DNA of 64,000 nt, taken from NCBI RefSeq assembly GCF_032854445.1, contig NC_088301.1, forward strand, positions 3,720,001 to 3,784,000, given 5' to 3'. Of this stretch, positions 12,235-25,100 are shown piece after piece. The stretch comes from Liolophura sinensis (lineage: Eukaryota; Mollusca; Polyplacophora; Chitonida; Chitonidae). The translations under genes were made by a program, and so were the position numbers. The notes beneath the pieces were generated by a model. It had not been told where the DNA came from. It searched no databases and saw only the letters and a list, made by a program, of their open reading frames with translations. Each line of letters begins with the position of its first letter. Positions within the stretch are counted from its first letter, which is position 1.

Positions 12235-12840
12235 GTGACTGACTCAGGCACCTTACAATATACACATGGAATGGCTGTAGACGGTTGGCTGGAATGCATA
12301 AATAGATCAATTATAAATTAACATTGTATATAAAAAAAATTACAAAGGCTTCCTCCACTGATAATTATATTTTATGTATTTACATATGCATTTACGTAAA
12401 CTTCAAGATGAAAATGACCAAAGATCCGAAGTGATAAATTTGTGAAGACTAGAAGTGGAATGTATGGATGTATAGGAATGATGACACACAGCACCCAGCA
12501 TTTCCACTCAATTCTACAGCTGTATGGAAAGCACTTAACACATTCTGCTGTATGAGTAGAATGTTCTACCCATTCTAACATCATTCTCTATGATTGTCAT
12601 ATATGTGTGTGCCAGCCTAGGGAAGATGAAGGGTTGAGAAACTTGTCTAGATCATCTCCAGTGTTTTGTTGGAAATATTCCCCTAGTGAGTAACTGCCTC
12701 CAGCCCCAACTCTCAGCGTACACAAGTAGCAAAACCACTGTACTTTCCATGAAATTCTCATGAAGTCTCTTTTCAATCAATCGATTGGCAAACTGAGAGA
12801 TTGGGGAAACTGGAGGGGTGTTTTATCCTCCAGATACATT
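12235..12840. other. 3' flank of DNAAF11, nothing recognised
   Basis: AT-rich sequence between two minisatellites. It may include 3' UTR and the polyadenylation site of DNAAF11, but I found no canonical AATAAA on the minus strand here. Confidence 0.35.
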
Positions 12841-12844
12841 TAGT

Positions 12845-13145
12845 AGTCTGAATGTTCTCACGGTCCATATCACAGTAATGGAGGAATATCTGAATGTTCT
12901 CATTCTCCAGACCACTGTAATGGAGGAACATCTCAATGTTCTCATTCTCCAGACCACTGTAATATAGGAATATCTGAATGTTTCTGATCCCTCCAGACCA
13001 CTGTAATGGAGGAACATCTCGATGTTCTCATTCTCCAGACCACTGTAATGGAGGAAACATCTCAATGTTCTCATTCTCCATACTACTGTAATGGAGGAAC
13101 ATCTCAATGTTCTCATTCTCCATATCAATGTAATGGAGGAACATC
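12845..13145. repeat. Minisatellite, about 43 bp x 7, continuous with the DNAAF11 stop-codon end
   Basis: Units contain ggaacatctcaatgttctca and ttctccagaccactgtaatg. On the minus strand each holds a near copy of the end of the DNAAF11 coding sequence (GATGTTCCTCCATTACA.TG). The array starts inside the last codons of the gene and extends into the 3' UTR. Confidence 0.9.
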
Positions 13146-16100
13146 TGGGTCATCCACAAAGCCTTCACTGTTAGCTCTCTCTTGTATCTGTGACTTCCAT
13201 GGCTTTCCAACCCCCAAGGGTGCCCCTACCCTCTCTGGTTTCTCCCTCACAATACCCCCGATGTCTACACACTTTCCGGCTGTAGGATCCACCTCTAAGT
13301 GCTCCCTCTCTGCATTTCTCACTAAAACAACAACAACATAGGTTAGAATTTAGCAACTAAAGCATTCAGCTTTAATTTGAACTGCATGTTTGTTGAACTC
13401 TTTGTACAGGTGTACCATGACAAAGTAGGTCATGTCCCAGATTTATAATACATCACGCGAACTACATCAGACCTGACATTTAGCCAGTGAAGTTGACAGA
13501 TGTAAGACCAGTGCTAAAACTCAGACTCAAGAAGTATACGTACATGTGCCACCGTCAAAACACAAAGTCACCATCATAATGACATGTCCTTCAAATTAAA
13601 GTTCCTTTTATACACACTATAATTGACTGCATTCCCAAATTCTGCACTGGAATTCTGAGACGATGATTTATACAAGGTGAAACACAAATATTTAATGTTA
13701 ATCTCAATCCACTGCGCATTCAATTACAACAATCCCAAAATGTCTTACTTTACACACCTGTTCTTTGGTTTAGTCTGCTTATCTCCCTTGTCTTGTGTTG
13801 GTCTTCTCATGGTTTGGGGTTTCACAAGGATTCACCACAGGTTTGGCCTATAACCAGACATTATCATTTAGAATTAGACCTGCATTCATGGTTTTTGGCA
13901 GTAGACCTTGACACATGACTTTCACTACCATTTGAAATCAATCAGGAACAGCCTATATAATCACAATCCTGAAGAGCAATTAGTAAATCACCAACAGAGA
14001 TTAAATTTTGATATTCAGGTGTTTTACGTAAGATACATCATCATAACACCTACATATAAGCAACAACACACCTGGTGATCTGTAGGGTGGCCAGTGACTA
14101 ATGACTGATCTTACATGTAGGCATGGTGACTCAAGACTCACCTTCGGTGGCCAGTGAATCATAGGCATACCTAAGGCAGAGTGACGAGCAGTGACCAGTG
14201 ACTCTGGACTCGCCTTAGGCATTTTTAGTAGGTGGCCAGTGACTCATAGCTCACTTTGTATGTAGGCATGGTGATCAATAGGGTGGACAGTGACTCATGA
14301 CTCACTTTATATGTAGGCATGGTGATCAATAAGGTGGTCAGTGACTCATGATACCTTTGGCGTAGTGACCAGTAGATGGCTAGTGACTCATGACTCACCT
14401 TATATGTAGGCATGGAGATCAGTACGGTGGCCAGTGACTCATGAATACCTCAGGCATGGCGATCAGTAGGTCACCAGTGACTCATCATTCACCTACATGT
14501 AGGCATGGTGATTAGAAGGATGCCCAGTGACTCATGACTCACTTTAGGCATAGTGATCAGCAAGGTGATCAGGTTTTCATGACTCACTCTGGCATGTGAC
14601 CAGCAGAAGACCAGTGACTCATGACTCAATTTAGGTATGGTGACCAGCAGGTGACAAGGGCCACGAAAGGATTCTAAGCTATTGTAACTTACAGTCAAAA
14701 ATTACAAATCGGTCCGACTTACCTTAGGCATTGTAATGAGCAGGTGACCAGTGACTTGTGAGCGCTTGGCAGAGCTGGAATCCGGGCACACATCCTCTGA
14801 TAGACACAGCTGAAAGACCTGGTCATAAAGTACAACTAACTCTTAGGCTACCACCTCCCAACTTTTAACCTATGACAGGTTTTTCTGTGTCCATGTGTTT
14901 AAATTTTTTTTACCAAAATGTACATGTACAAACCTTCATGACAAACATTTAACTTTTCAAATATAAACCATAGTTTTTCACTTTTCAACCCATACCATAT
15001 ATTTTCAACCTACACCATATATTTTCAACCCACACCATAATTTTCAACCCACACCACACTTTTTCAACCTACACCATTGATTTCCAACCTTCTTCAACAA
15101 ACACTAGTCGTTTCCATATATATCCTGTTTAAATATACCTGGTACCTTCTCACTACATCCAGCCAAACTGGCACCTGACCAATAAGTTTTCAGGTTCACA
15201 TGGATCTCCTACTCATTGAGCTGTGACCATAAATATGGAGGCTTGTAATTTACCCTGGATAAGATGGGAGGTGGGGGGGGGGGGGGGGGGCGCTGTTAGT
15301 TTTCTATCCCAGAGACTTGACCACTGTCACACAAGTATAAGTTAAAAATTCTTGATGATGACTTTTAAACACCACTTACATGTAATAAATAAATTAATGA
15401 ATAAATTAACACTTCACCGTTTCCTCTTTCCACACTGTGTGAATATACATGTTAGGTGGAATAAATCCACATGCATCTGACAATCATGCTATTTTACACC
15501 AAGTATGATACGATATAAGCGAATGTGATCATAGCAACTTACTTTCCCTTAATGACAACCCTCACATAGTTTGTCTGGACATCCACGTCTATCAGCGACG
15601 TATCAAGAAACCTGTTAACAAAGGTCATGCCAAAGCTTAGATACATAAATGAGCCTCTGCCATGACCCTGAACAACACTGAACCAATTCCTGTGCCTTTG
15701 TCAAGGTAGCCTGTTACAGTTGTCAAGGGTACCAGTTACAGTTGTCAAAGGTACCAGTTACAGGTAATGCCTCTAGACAATTCTCTCCTTCTCTCTTGAA
15801 TTAAAGTTAAGTGATCAGCATTATCTTGACACCAGACAACTAACATATTCTCAACCCAGCCAGTGTTGGTCCATTGAAATTCTTGCTTCCACGGCTTTTG
15901 AGGTGAACTCAGCATATTCATTTACTTTATTATAAGCTCTAAGTGAAGTGGTTCTCTAGATATAATGCTACCAAAATAAAGAGATAATATCAGAAAAACA
16001 GAAGTAACTCTGTAAAACCTCAGACATAATGGTCCATTTCCAACATTCTTCTCGGCTAACTTTTTGTACATCAACATCCCAAGTAAAAGCTCTAAGTGAA

Positions 16101-19100
16101 GCCTTCTTTAGATATAGTCTTGATGCCAAACATTTTACATACAGACGGACCAACTCACATTTACATACCATAATAGGACGTGTCATTCATGGGTGTGAAA
16201 CCCTGGGTGTGAAATTTTAACCCTGAACTGCAGACAAAGGGTTAAAATTTCACACCCAGATTTTAATTCCAATATACATGTCTCAACATAAGGATAACAA
16301 TTTTGTCCCTACAATATTTTATTAATAGAAAGCTGCCTCGTGGGTATGTAAAAGTGAGCTGAGAAAAATCATACTCGTTATGTTGACTGCGGCGTGACGT
16401 CACCAAGAAAATGGCGCCAGCGTGCGTAGTAATTCAGCTGTGCAGAGATTAATTTCATACAGCCTTTGCAGACATGGCCTGCAGCTCTGACAAGTGTGGG
16501 TTGACATTTCAACGCGACTGATCAGCCAATGGCAACAGAGAATCACAGATGATACAGGGACAAAAAACTATAACTTGGCTAGGGATGGAACAGCCAGGTA
16601 ATGGATGTGTTTAGTGTAACAAAGAATTCCCCTTGCAATCATCACAATGTACTTACCGAAATGTGGCCAAGTCTAGCACCATGTTGTTGTCATCATCATC
16701 AGTCAGGGTGAAGTCAATCCTGTAATCACAAGGGTCACTTTCAAATCACAAGACGTCTCTTTATCATACCTGAACAGATGTGTATATTTATGTATAACAA
16801 CTGTTTAGACATGAACCGCTTGTTAATCAAGCCTGCACACAGTACCAGAGAATGCCTTTTCAAACACACAAATATGGCAGTAGGAAACTAATCAAGAAAC
16901 AAACAATATGCATCTTTTACAGATCTCATGATGTTGCTTGCTGCAAATTCGCTGACAATCTCCACGAAAACCCAGATGTTTTTATACGACCATACTCAAG
17001 TCTAAAGTCCTGTTCTCACCTAGAAGTTGCCGATCTGTTTCGACAAAGATTCATTCTCATCATATAGCAAGAGGTAAAGTGGCGTGAATTTCTGCATAAG
17101 TTGTGACGTTGCAATCAATGATGTCATGTTTACGACATTCTTTAAATTTTTTGAGAACTTAAAAAATGGTAGCAATTTCTGCGCTCCGTTTATGATAGAC
17201 TTACGAATAACTAAGAATACATTATGTCACTAAGTAACTCTACACAAACCATCGTGACCCAACATGAGTCAAGCAAATGGGCAAGATTCACAAGAATTGT
17301 ACATGATTCATAATCGATTTGTGAAGAAAGGCAAATAAGCTACAAGAAAATAGGGACTAAAAATAAATAGTTTTAACTCTATCTTAAGTACTCCTAAAGT
17401 CTATCGTAAATTTTTATTCCTTTCGAGTATTTCTGCATTCATCTGCTGATTTTGAAACCCGATATGGCATAGCTATGCTTGCAGAATGATTATGTAGCCT
17501 GTACGATTGCAGCCGATAACTTCACAGATATTTACAAATCATTACCAACTTATGTGTAGTTATGAAAATTTTTAACTTTTTCAAATTGTCGCCGACATGA
17601 AAAATAGAACATGACATAACAAATGCTGACAAATCAATACAAAGACCATGAATGCAAAGATGTTTACGTTACGACATTTGTAACAATTTGGAAAAAAACT
17701 TGTTTAAGTGGGAACATGGCTTTAGAATCAAGAAAAATGCAATTTAACAACACAATTAATTCAATCTAAATAAATAGAAGTCCAGAAGTTAGGGTAGAGT
17801 ACAGATGTCAGACACAGTTAACATTATCTGGTCATGTAGTCAGACATGAATGTAATGTATGACTTTCAGCAGGAAGAGAAAAGGACTGCAAACACTGGTA
17901 ACAGTTGCCATGGATACAAAACTCTATTAACTTACTTTGGCTCATTCACATTAAAAGCCCGGCCGTCATCAGCAAATAGTCGCCGTGGTGGCTTTTCTGG
18001 TTTTTTGTTCCTGGAACAAAACAATGTCTATATGTGGTGTTTACACTTTGATATCAGCAAAAGTTGCTTTGAAACAAAAGCCACTGCTCAAGATACACAT
18101 GTCAGCACCCAACCAGATAATCCAACACAAAAAACTGCAAGACCAACAAACTGCAATGATGCAGGAATGGGTCAGTTAGCATAATCCATACTTAGCTTCA
18201 ATGCAGCAAATGGTAGAGATTCAAAGTAATTTCTTTAATACTCTACAAATTCAAAACACTACAAGCATATATGTATATCACAATGTTTTTTTTTTTTTGT
18301 CCAATCAAATTTATTTATTTATTTGATTGGTGTTATCTGATTGTGTACTCCAGAAAATTTCACTTATACACTGGGAGTCAGCATTATACTGGAAGGAAAC
18401 CAGGTAGAGCCTGGGGGAAACCCACAACTATCCGCAGGATGCTGGTAGACTTTGCCACGTACAGCTGGAGAGGAAGCCAACATGGCAACCGCTTGGCTGA
18501 GAAGCTCCTGAGTCATTGTGCCGCACTGGCGTGTCAACCCCGCCGGCCACAGAGGCCCCTTTAAATCAAATACAAAAGTCAAACATAACCTAGTGGTATT
18601 ATATTAAATTGGCCCATGCAGTTTTGACCAGTTTGTAAGGGCCTGATATTTGTAGTAGAGGAATGCCGAGCAAATGACAATTTTTTAAAAATGGATGAGG
18701 TGCGGAGCGCTGAGCCGATAATTTTTCAAGAATCGTCATTTGCAAGGCGTTTGTCTTACTTAAATGTCAGGGTCCAGTGTTATGCACCTGTCGATTATTT
18801 TTCAAAAATGATCTGTCTCCAGGCGATATTGGTGTTATATAATACACTTGATAGCATTCACTTGATAGCATGTATAAATTAGATACTCTTGCTTTTAGTC
18901 GGAATGATCCATCGGCTCTTCGGGCATTTTTTCACCCATGTAAATGGTGCTTATGTAATGTTACTGGGTAGGCCTACGAACGTTACTGGGTAGGCCTGCG
19001 AATGTTACTAAGTAGGCCTACGAATGTTACTGGTTAGGCCTGCGAATGTCACGCCATAACGTAGCACCCTCCTTCGTGTAAGGTGGATCAGAGATATTTC

Positions 19101-22100
19101 AAACCCAAACCAAAACATGTCATGAGAAGACTGGACTGACGTCTTTATCCACCCCGAAACAGCGGATTTTACCACCGAACGAGCATCTAACAATGAACTT
19201 TCCCAAACAGCAGCCAAAGCAGAAGTTGGCTGTTACTCCCAAAATGCCGTTTATGAGGACATTTCTTCTCCTGATGAGGTTGAGGAAGATACGGCCGATC
19301 ATCCCTTACATCAAACTCTCACTGGCAGCCAAAGATTCAAAGCTCCCAAGACCAATGCAGAAATGAAGGGTTATGGGCTTCGGAGGTAAATTGTTCTACA
19401 CTGAAACTATTATCTAGCGAGTCTGTTTTAAAGGGCCATAGTGCCAAGAGAAATTTTAATTTTGAAATGTTTCTAGATACGTATCTACATATCTCCGACC
19501 TGACTTCTAAAGGAACCTTCCAGGCCATTATATTTAAAAAGATTACACCTAAGCAAACTATTGGGGGAAATCTATCAGTATTTCAAACTGTCTGCCATAC
19601 GAGATAATATGCAAACGAGGCAGCTTACAGCCTGGACCTACAGAGATTGGGATATGCAATAATTCCGCTATTTTCTTTACTTTCAGCTTTTCTTCCTCCA
19701 CTAGAAAGTCCAATGGGCAGCGGAATTATTTGAGAGCTGGCAAAGGTCGCGTAATGAGATCGCGTTGTTTGACCAGTCCATTAGCCCCCTTCAAGCCGGC
19801 GTTGGAAAATATGACTAAAGACCAGGTGTGCTGCAGCATTGCATGCTGTCTTTGTGAGGTGAGGAAAGTATCTGGCGAAGAGTATCCACCACGGACACCG
19901 TATGAACTAGTTATAAGTTTGCAGCTATATCTGGAAATCAGTGGGAAAATTTTCAAACTATTGCAGGACCCTGCGTTTTTCCAACTTAAAAACACTCTTG
20001 ATCACGTCATGAAGGAACAGTCCAATGAAGGGGTTACCACAAGAGGCCATAAGCACAGGTAACTACGCTGTTGGAAGAAGGGTGGTTGTGGGAAGATGTG
20101 TGGGGATTTGATTCTCCACAGAAACTAGTCGATACGGTGCTTTACCTATTTTGATTAACGCTTGCCTTACATGCTGTACAAAGCACCGGAATCTGGCCTA
20201 CCAGATGTACGACACTCACTTGTGAATATTTAGAGTGGATTGTTGTTTTAATGCATGTATACAAAGATGTGTAAGAGAACTGGTTTGCATAACGCAGACT
20301 TTGGATATCCTCATTCACACTATATTTACTATGTCCGCTTTCATTCGTTGAAAATCTTCTATAAAAGTGTAGTAGATAAAAAATGGTACGGGCTCAAAAC
20401 ATCCGTCAGTAAACCATCTTGTCAGTGAAATAATCCGGAGTACAACGCATTGGTGGAATGTTAGACTGGGCTGTTGTTCTAATCAGCCACGTCTTTGTGT
20501 ATTGTGAAATAACCATTCCGTGGCCATTTTGTGTTTTCAGCCCCAAAGACAGACCAGCCTGCTATCTTCACCCCCTCGATTGTCCGAAGGGTGAAGTGTG
20601 GTTTTCCTCCCAGCCTAACTGTGGTGAAAACAGTTGGGCGCTTATGCGAACAGGCAGGCGTGAAGGCCTTCCGCACGAACCACTCGCTGCGTGCTACTGC
20701 AGCCACCAGTCTGTACGAAGCCGATGTGGATGAACATCTCATCATCGAGATCACTGGCCATCGAAGTGTGGCAGTAAGGGAATGCATACGAACCAACGAC
20801 AATCAGAGATTCTGTGACATTTTTGCTGGTCGAGTTGGTCGTAAAGATCCTGTTCCCGCAAACTTTGTTAAAATTGAAAACGGCCAAACTTCGACCACAT
20901 GTTCAACTGTAGAATGAAACCTTGCGATGCCACATATAACTGTAAATGTTAATGTGAAAAACTGAAATAAATGTACCCAGTAATCGGGCTGTACGTAAAA
21001 TTTCACGTACATTCTATTCACCCCAGTGTATTGATATTCAGAACAGCTTTACTTGAAATTTCAATAATACCTGGAAAATCATGAATAGGAAGTTGAAGTG
21101 TACACGTGTAGTTGTAATCCATGTTCTAACACCAAGATAACTTTTATATTGGGTTGGGTGTCTTACTTGGGCAAGGATGACACCCAACCCAGTATGAAAG
21201 TCATCTCAGCGTCAGAACACGGGGTAGTGTAGGCCTAGCTGATGACATAACACACCTGTCGATTCGTACAAAAAATCGGCAGCGCACATAATACTGACGT
21301 TTCACACATGTGATCAAAGTTAAAGCAGCACTTTAATCAAAAAGCACAGAGACATTCCACAAACTTGACTGACATAGGAACAACTTACTTTTGCTCATCT
21401 CTCTGCCTCTGCTGTTGCATAAACTCATGGACTTCCATCCTAGATTCAGGAGTAAAGGCTGTTTTCTCTTCCCAAAACCTGTCAGGAAAACAAGAGAGCT
21501 TTATACTGTATGATGTGTTAGGATACCTGGACAAACTTTCCAGGATGACTATAAGACTTTTGACATGTAGTGTGTGCCTAAGTGGACAGGAGTACAACCC
21601 AGGGGCCACTTTCACAAAACTTCGTATGTTATATTTCTCAGAACTTTTTTCGTAAAGGACATTGTCTCTGTAATAGTGCCATAAGGTGATGTCTTTTACG
21701 AGAAGAGTTACGAAAAACTGATATACAAAGTTATGTGAAAGAGGCTCCAGATGTATAAATCTGTTGATGTATCTGTCAGTCAAATCATACTCACTCTTTG
21801 TCCTTCTTTTCTTGAGCTTTTTTATTCAACTCTTCTTCATCACCTGAATCATCACCTTTCTTGTTTTCATTGTTTTCATCCTCACTTCTGTACCATGTCA
21901 ACAAAAATTAACAACATTTTACAAGTATAAAAACTTATGACAAATAACGCTGTCATGTACCCGTACAACCACAGTACAATGACACCTTCAACATGGAGAG
22001 ATTTCTGAGAATGTATGTTCCTTCCCCTCCTTGTTACAGCTGAGTATGTATGTTCCTTCCCCCCCCTTGTTACAGCTGAGGATGTATGTTCCTTCCCCTC

Positions 22101-25100
22101 CTTGTTACAGCTGAGTATGTGTGTTCCTTCCCCTCCCTGTTACAGCTGATGATGTACATGTATGTTCCTTCCCCTCCTTGTTACAGCTGAGGATGTGTGT
22201 TCCTTCCCCTCCTTGTTACAGCTGAGGATGTATGTTCCTTCCCCTTCTTGTTATAGCTGAGGATGTGTGTTCCTTCCCCTCCTTGTTACAGCTGAGGATG
22301 TATGTTCCTTCCCCTCCTTGTTACAGCTGAGGATGTGTGTTCCTTCCCCTCCTTGTTACAGCTGAGGATGTATGTTCCTTCCCCTTCTTGTTACAGCTGA
22401 GTATGTGTGTTCCTTCCCCTCCCTGTTACAGCTGAGGATGTATGTTCCTTCCCCTTCTTGTTACAGCTGAGGATGTGTGTTCCTTCCCCTCCTTGTTACA
22501 GCTGAGGATGTATGTTCCTTCCCCTCCTTGTTACAGCTGAAGATGTGTGTTCCTTCCCCTCCTTGTTACAGCTGAGGATGTATGTTCCTTCCCCTTCTTG
22601 TTACAGCTGAGTATGTGTGTTCCTTCCCCTCCTTGTTACAGCTGAGGATGTATGTTCCTTCCCCTCCTTGTTACAGCTGAGGATGTATGTTCCTTCCCCT
22701 CCTTGTTACAGATGAGGATGTATGTTCCTTCCCCTCCTTGTTACAGATGAGGATGTATATTCCTTCCCCTCCTTGTTACAGCTGAGGATGTATGTTCCTT
22801 CCCCTTCTTGTTACAGCTGAGTATGTGTGTTCCTTCCCCTCCTTGTTACAGCTGAGGATGTATGTTCCTTCCCCTCCTTGTTACAGCTGAAGATGTGTGT
22901 TCCTTCCCCTCCTTGTTACAGCTGAGGATGTATGTTCCTTCCCCTTCTTGTTACAGCTGAGTATGTGTGTTCCTTCCCCTTCTTGTTACAGCTGAGGATG
23001 TATGTTCCTTCCCCTCCTTGTTACAGATGAGGATGTATGTTCCTTCCCCTCCTTGTTACAGATGAGGATGTATGTTCCTTCCCCTCCTTGTTACAGATGA
23101 GGATGTATATTCCTTCCCCTCCTTGTTACAGCTGAGGATGTATGTTCCTTCCCCTCCTCGTACAGCTGATCACACATATACATGTATGAACACATTTTTA
23201 GCAGGATACAATCAAGTACTGTGTACTAAATTCCAAGAGCATACATGCATTACTTCATGTCGAAAAACCCCATATTGACAATCCATTTCATTGTTGAGTT
23301 TATTGCACAATATAATTTTCTTCTCGTGTTGAACACAGTGAAACCTGCCAGAGGGCTAACTCAACACAAGCTAACTCAACAGAAGCTATCTCAACACAAG
23401 CTAACTCAACACAAGCTAACTCAACACAAGCTATCTCAACACAAACTAACTCAACACAAGCCAACTCAACACAAGCTATCTCAACACAAACTAACTCAAC
23501 ATAAGCTAACTCAACAAAAATCCAATTTCTTTAAGTTTGGAAGTTAAGTAAAAACTTCAGTTACAAACTTCAAGCCTTCATCCTACCTAATTCCTGACAA
23601 TTACATCTACCCCTGCAGTAGGAAGGTTTGTGTTTGATGGAACTCACATCTCAGCTTATACCGTACAGTTTCAAATGGAGAGATCCAAGTTTACTGATTT
23701 TTTAATACTTTTCTACAATCTGTTGCATGAAGATACACATCTTAGTCACCTTACCACTATGTGGCTGTACCCCATGAGGGTCATGTAACCATAGATACCC
23801 ACCTGACAGTGTTGTTGATATCTGTATACCATCTACCATCAAATCCAGCTTTCTTCTCTTTCTTAGTCTTCTCCTTTTTCTCTTTGGCTTCATTTTTCTG
23901 CTTTTCCTGGAGACAAAGCCATCTCAAAATTAAACTTTGACTTATGCAATGACAGTCAGTTTGACGGGTGGAGGAAACTGAAGGGCCCGCCCAACTTTAA
24001 TTCTCATGTGACTTATGGATAAGCACAGCATACTGACAGAAAACAAATTGTCTCCATCTTACTTTTGATGACCACACAAGCACACATGTAGTGGACTGCT
24101 TATCTTCACGAAGAACAATAAGAGCACAGAGATCAGGGGTGTGAATCTGAACCTTGTGGGCCCTAGCAATGGAACAGCAGGCACCATAACCTGCTCTCAT
24201 TGAAAATTGATTTATTTGAAAAACAAAATACAAATATAACAGAACAACAGATGACCCAGAAACAGCAAAATTTGAAAGGTTTGTTTCTACATTTTTATGT
24301 GCAGTTTTCATCTTGAATTTGGTTGATCTATTCAGGTTGTAGCATCTGACATTTCCAACACTGTTTCAATTATCATGACAATAACTGTAATTCTCTGTAT
24401 TACTCAAGAATTCTCTTGAATTATTTAAACTATTAAATTTACTTAATTTCCAAAGAAAAATTGGCAGACTTCCTTACCCTTGTCTTCCTGTGCTCTTCTT
24501 CTTGTAGTTTTATTTTCTTGACAACATTTTCGTAATTCTGCAAATGATCAACAGACATTGGAGAAATTCAGTTCTTTATTTGCTTCTGTATTTGACTGCT
24601 GATTTACATCTTACTCAAAAAGTTTTCATCTATGTAACAGTACTCACTATTATGGGAAGAGGAAACCTGACAGTCCAAGGGAAACCATCAACCTTTGGCA
24701 AGTTTCTGACAAACTTTCTGACATGTGACATTTGGGGTGGCATACAAATATGATGGACGAAAAGTGTCCCAAAACTGTCACACTAGAATTGAGAGCAGAG
24801 GAATCTACAAATTTAATTCTGTGTCCAACACCAGGATTGAACCTGCTCCGTCTAAGCAACATGGTTGGTGTCTTACACCTTAGAACAGAATCAGGTCCCA
24901 CATGAAGAAGATCTAGTTAGAATGACTCTCATCAGCAGCTGCTACAATCTCAGGTAAGAACATGCCTGCTAATGAACACTCACCTGAGCTGCTGTGATTC
25001 TCTCAGACTTCTCTATCTCCTGTCCATCCAAATACTACAACACAATCAAAAAAAAGAAAGGTAATAATGAAACTTTAATTGCTACAAAAATTAAAATCTG

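Noticed and set aside
22005-23165. CRISPR-like array
   Set aside because: Units are contiguous tandem repeats with no unique spacers, in an intron of an animal gene.
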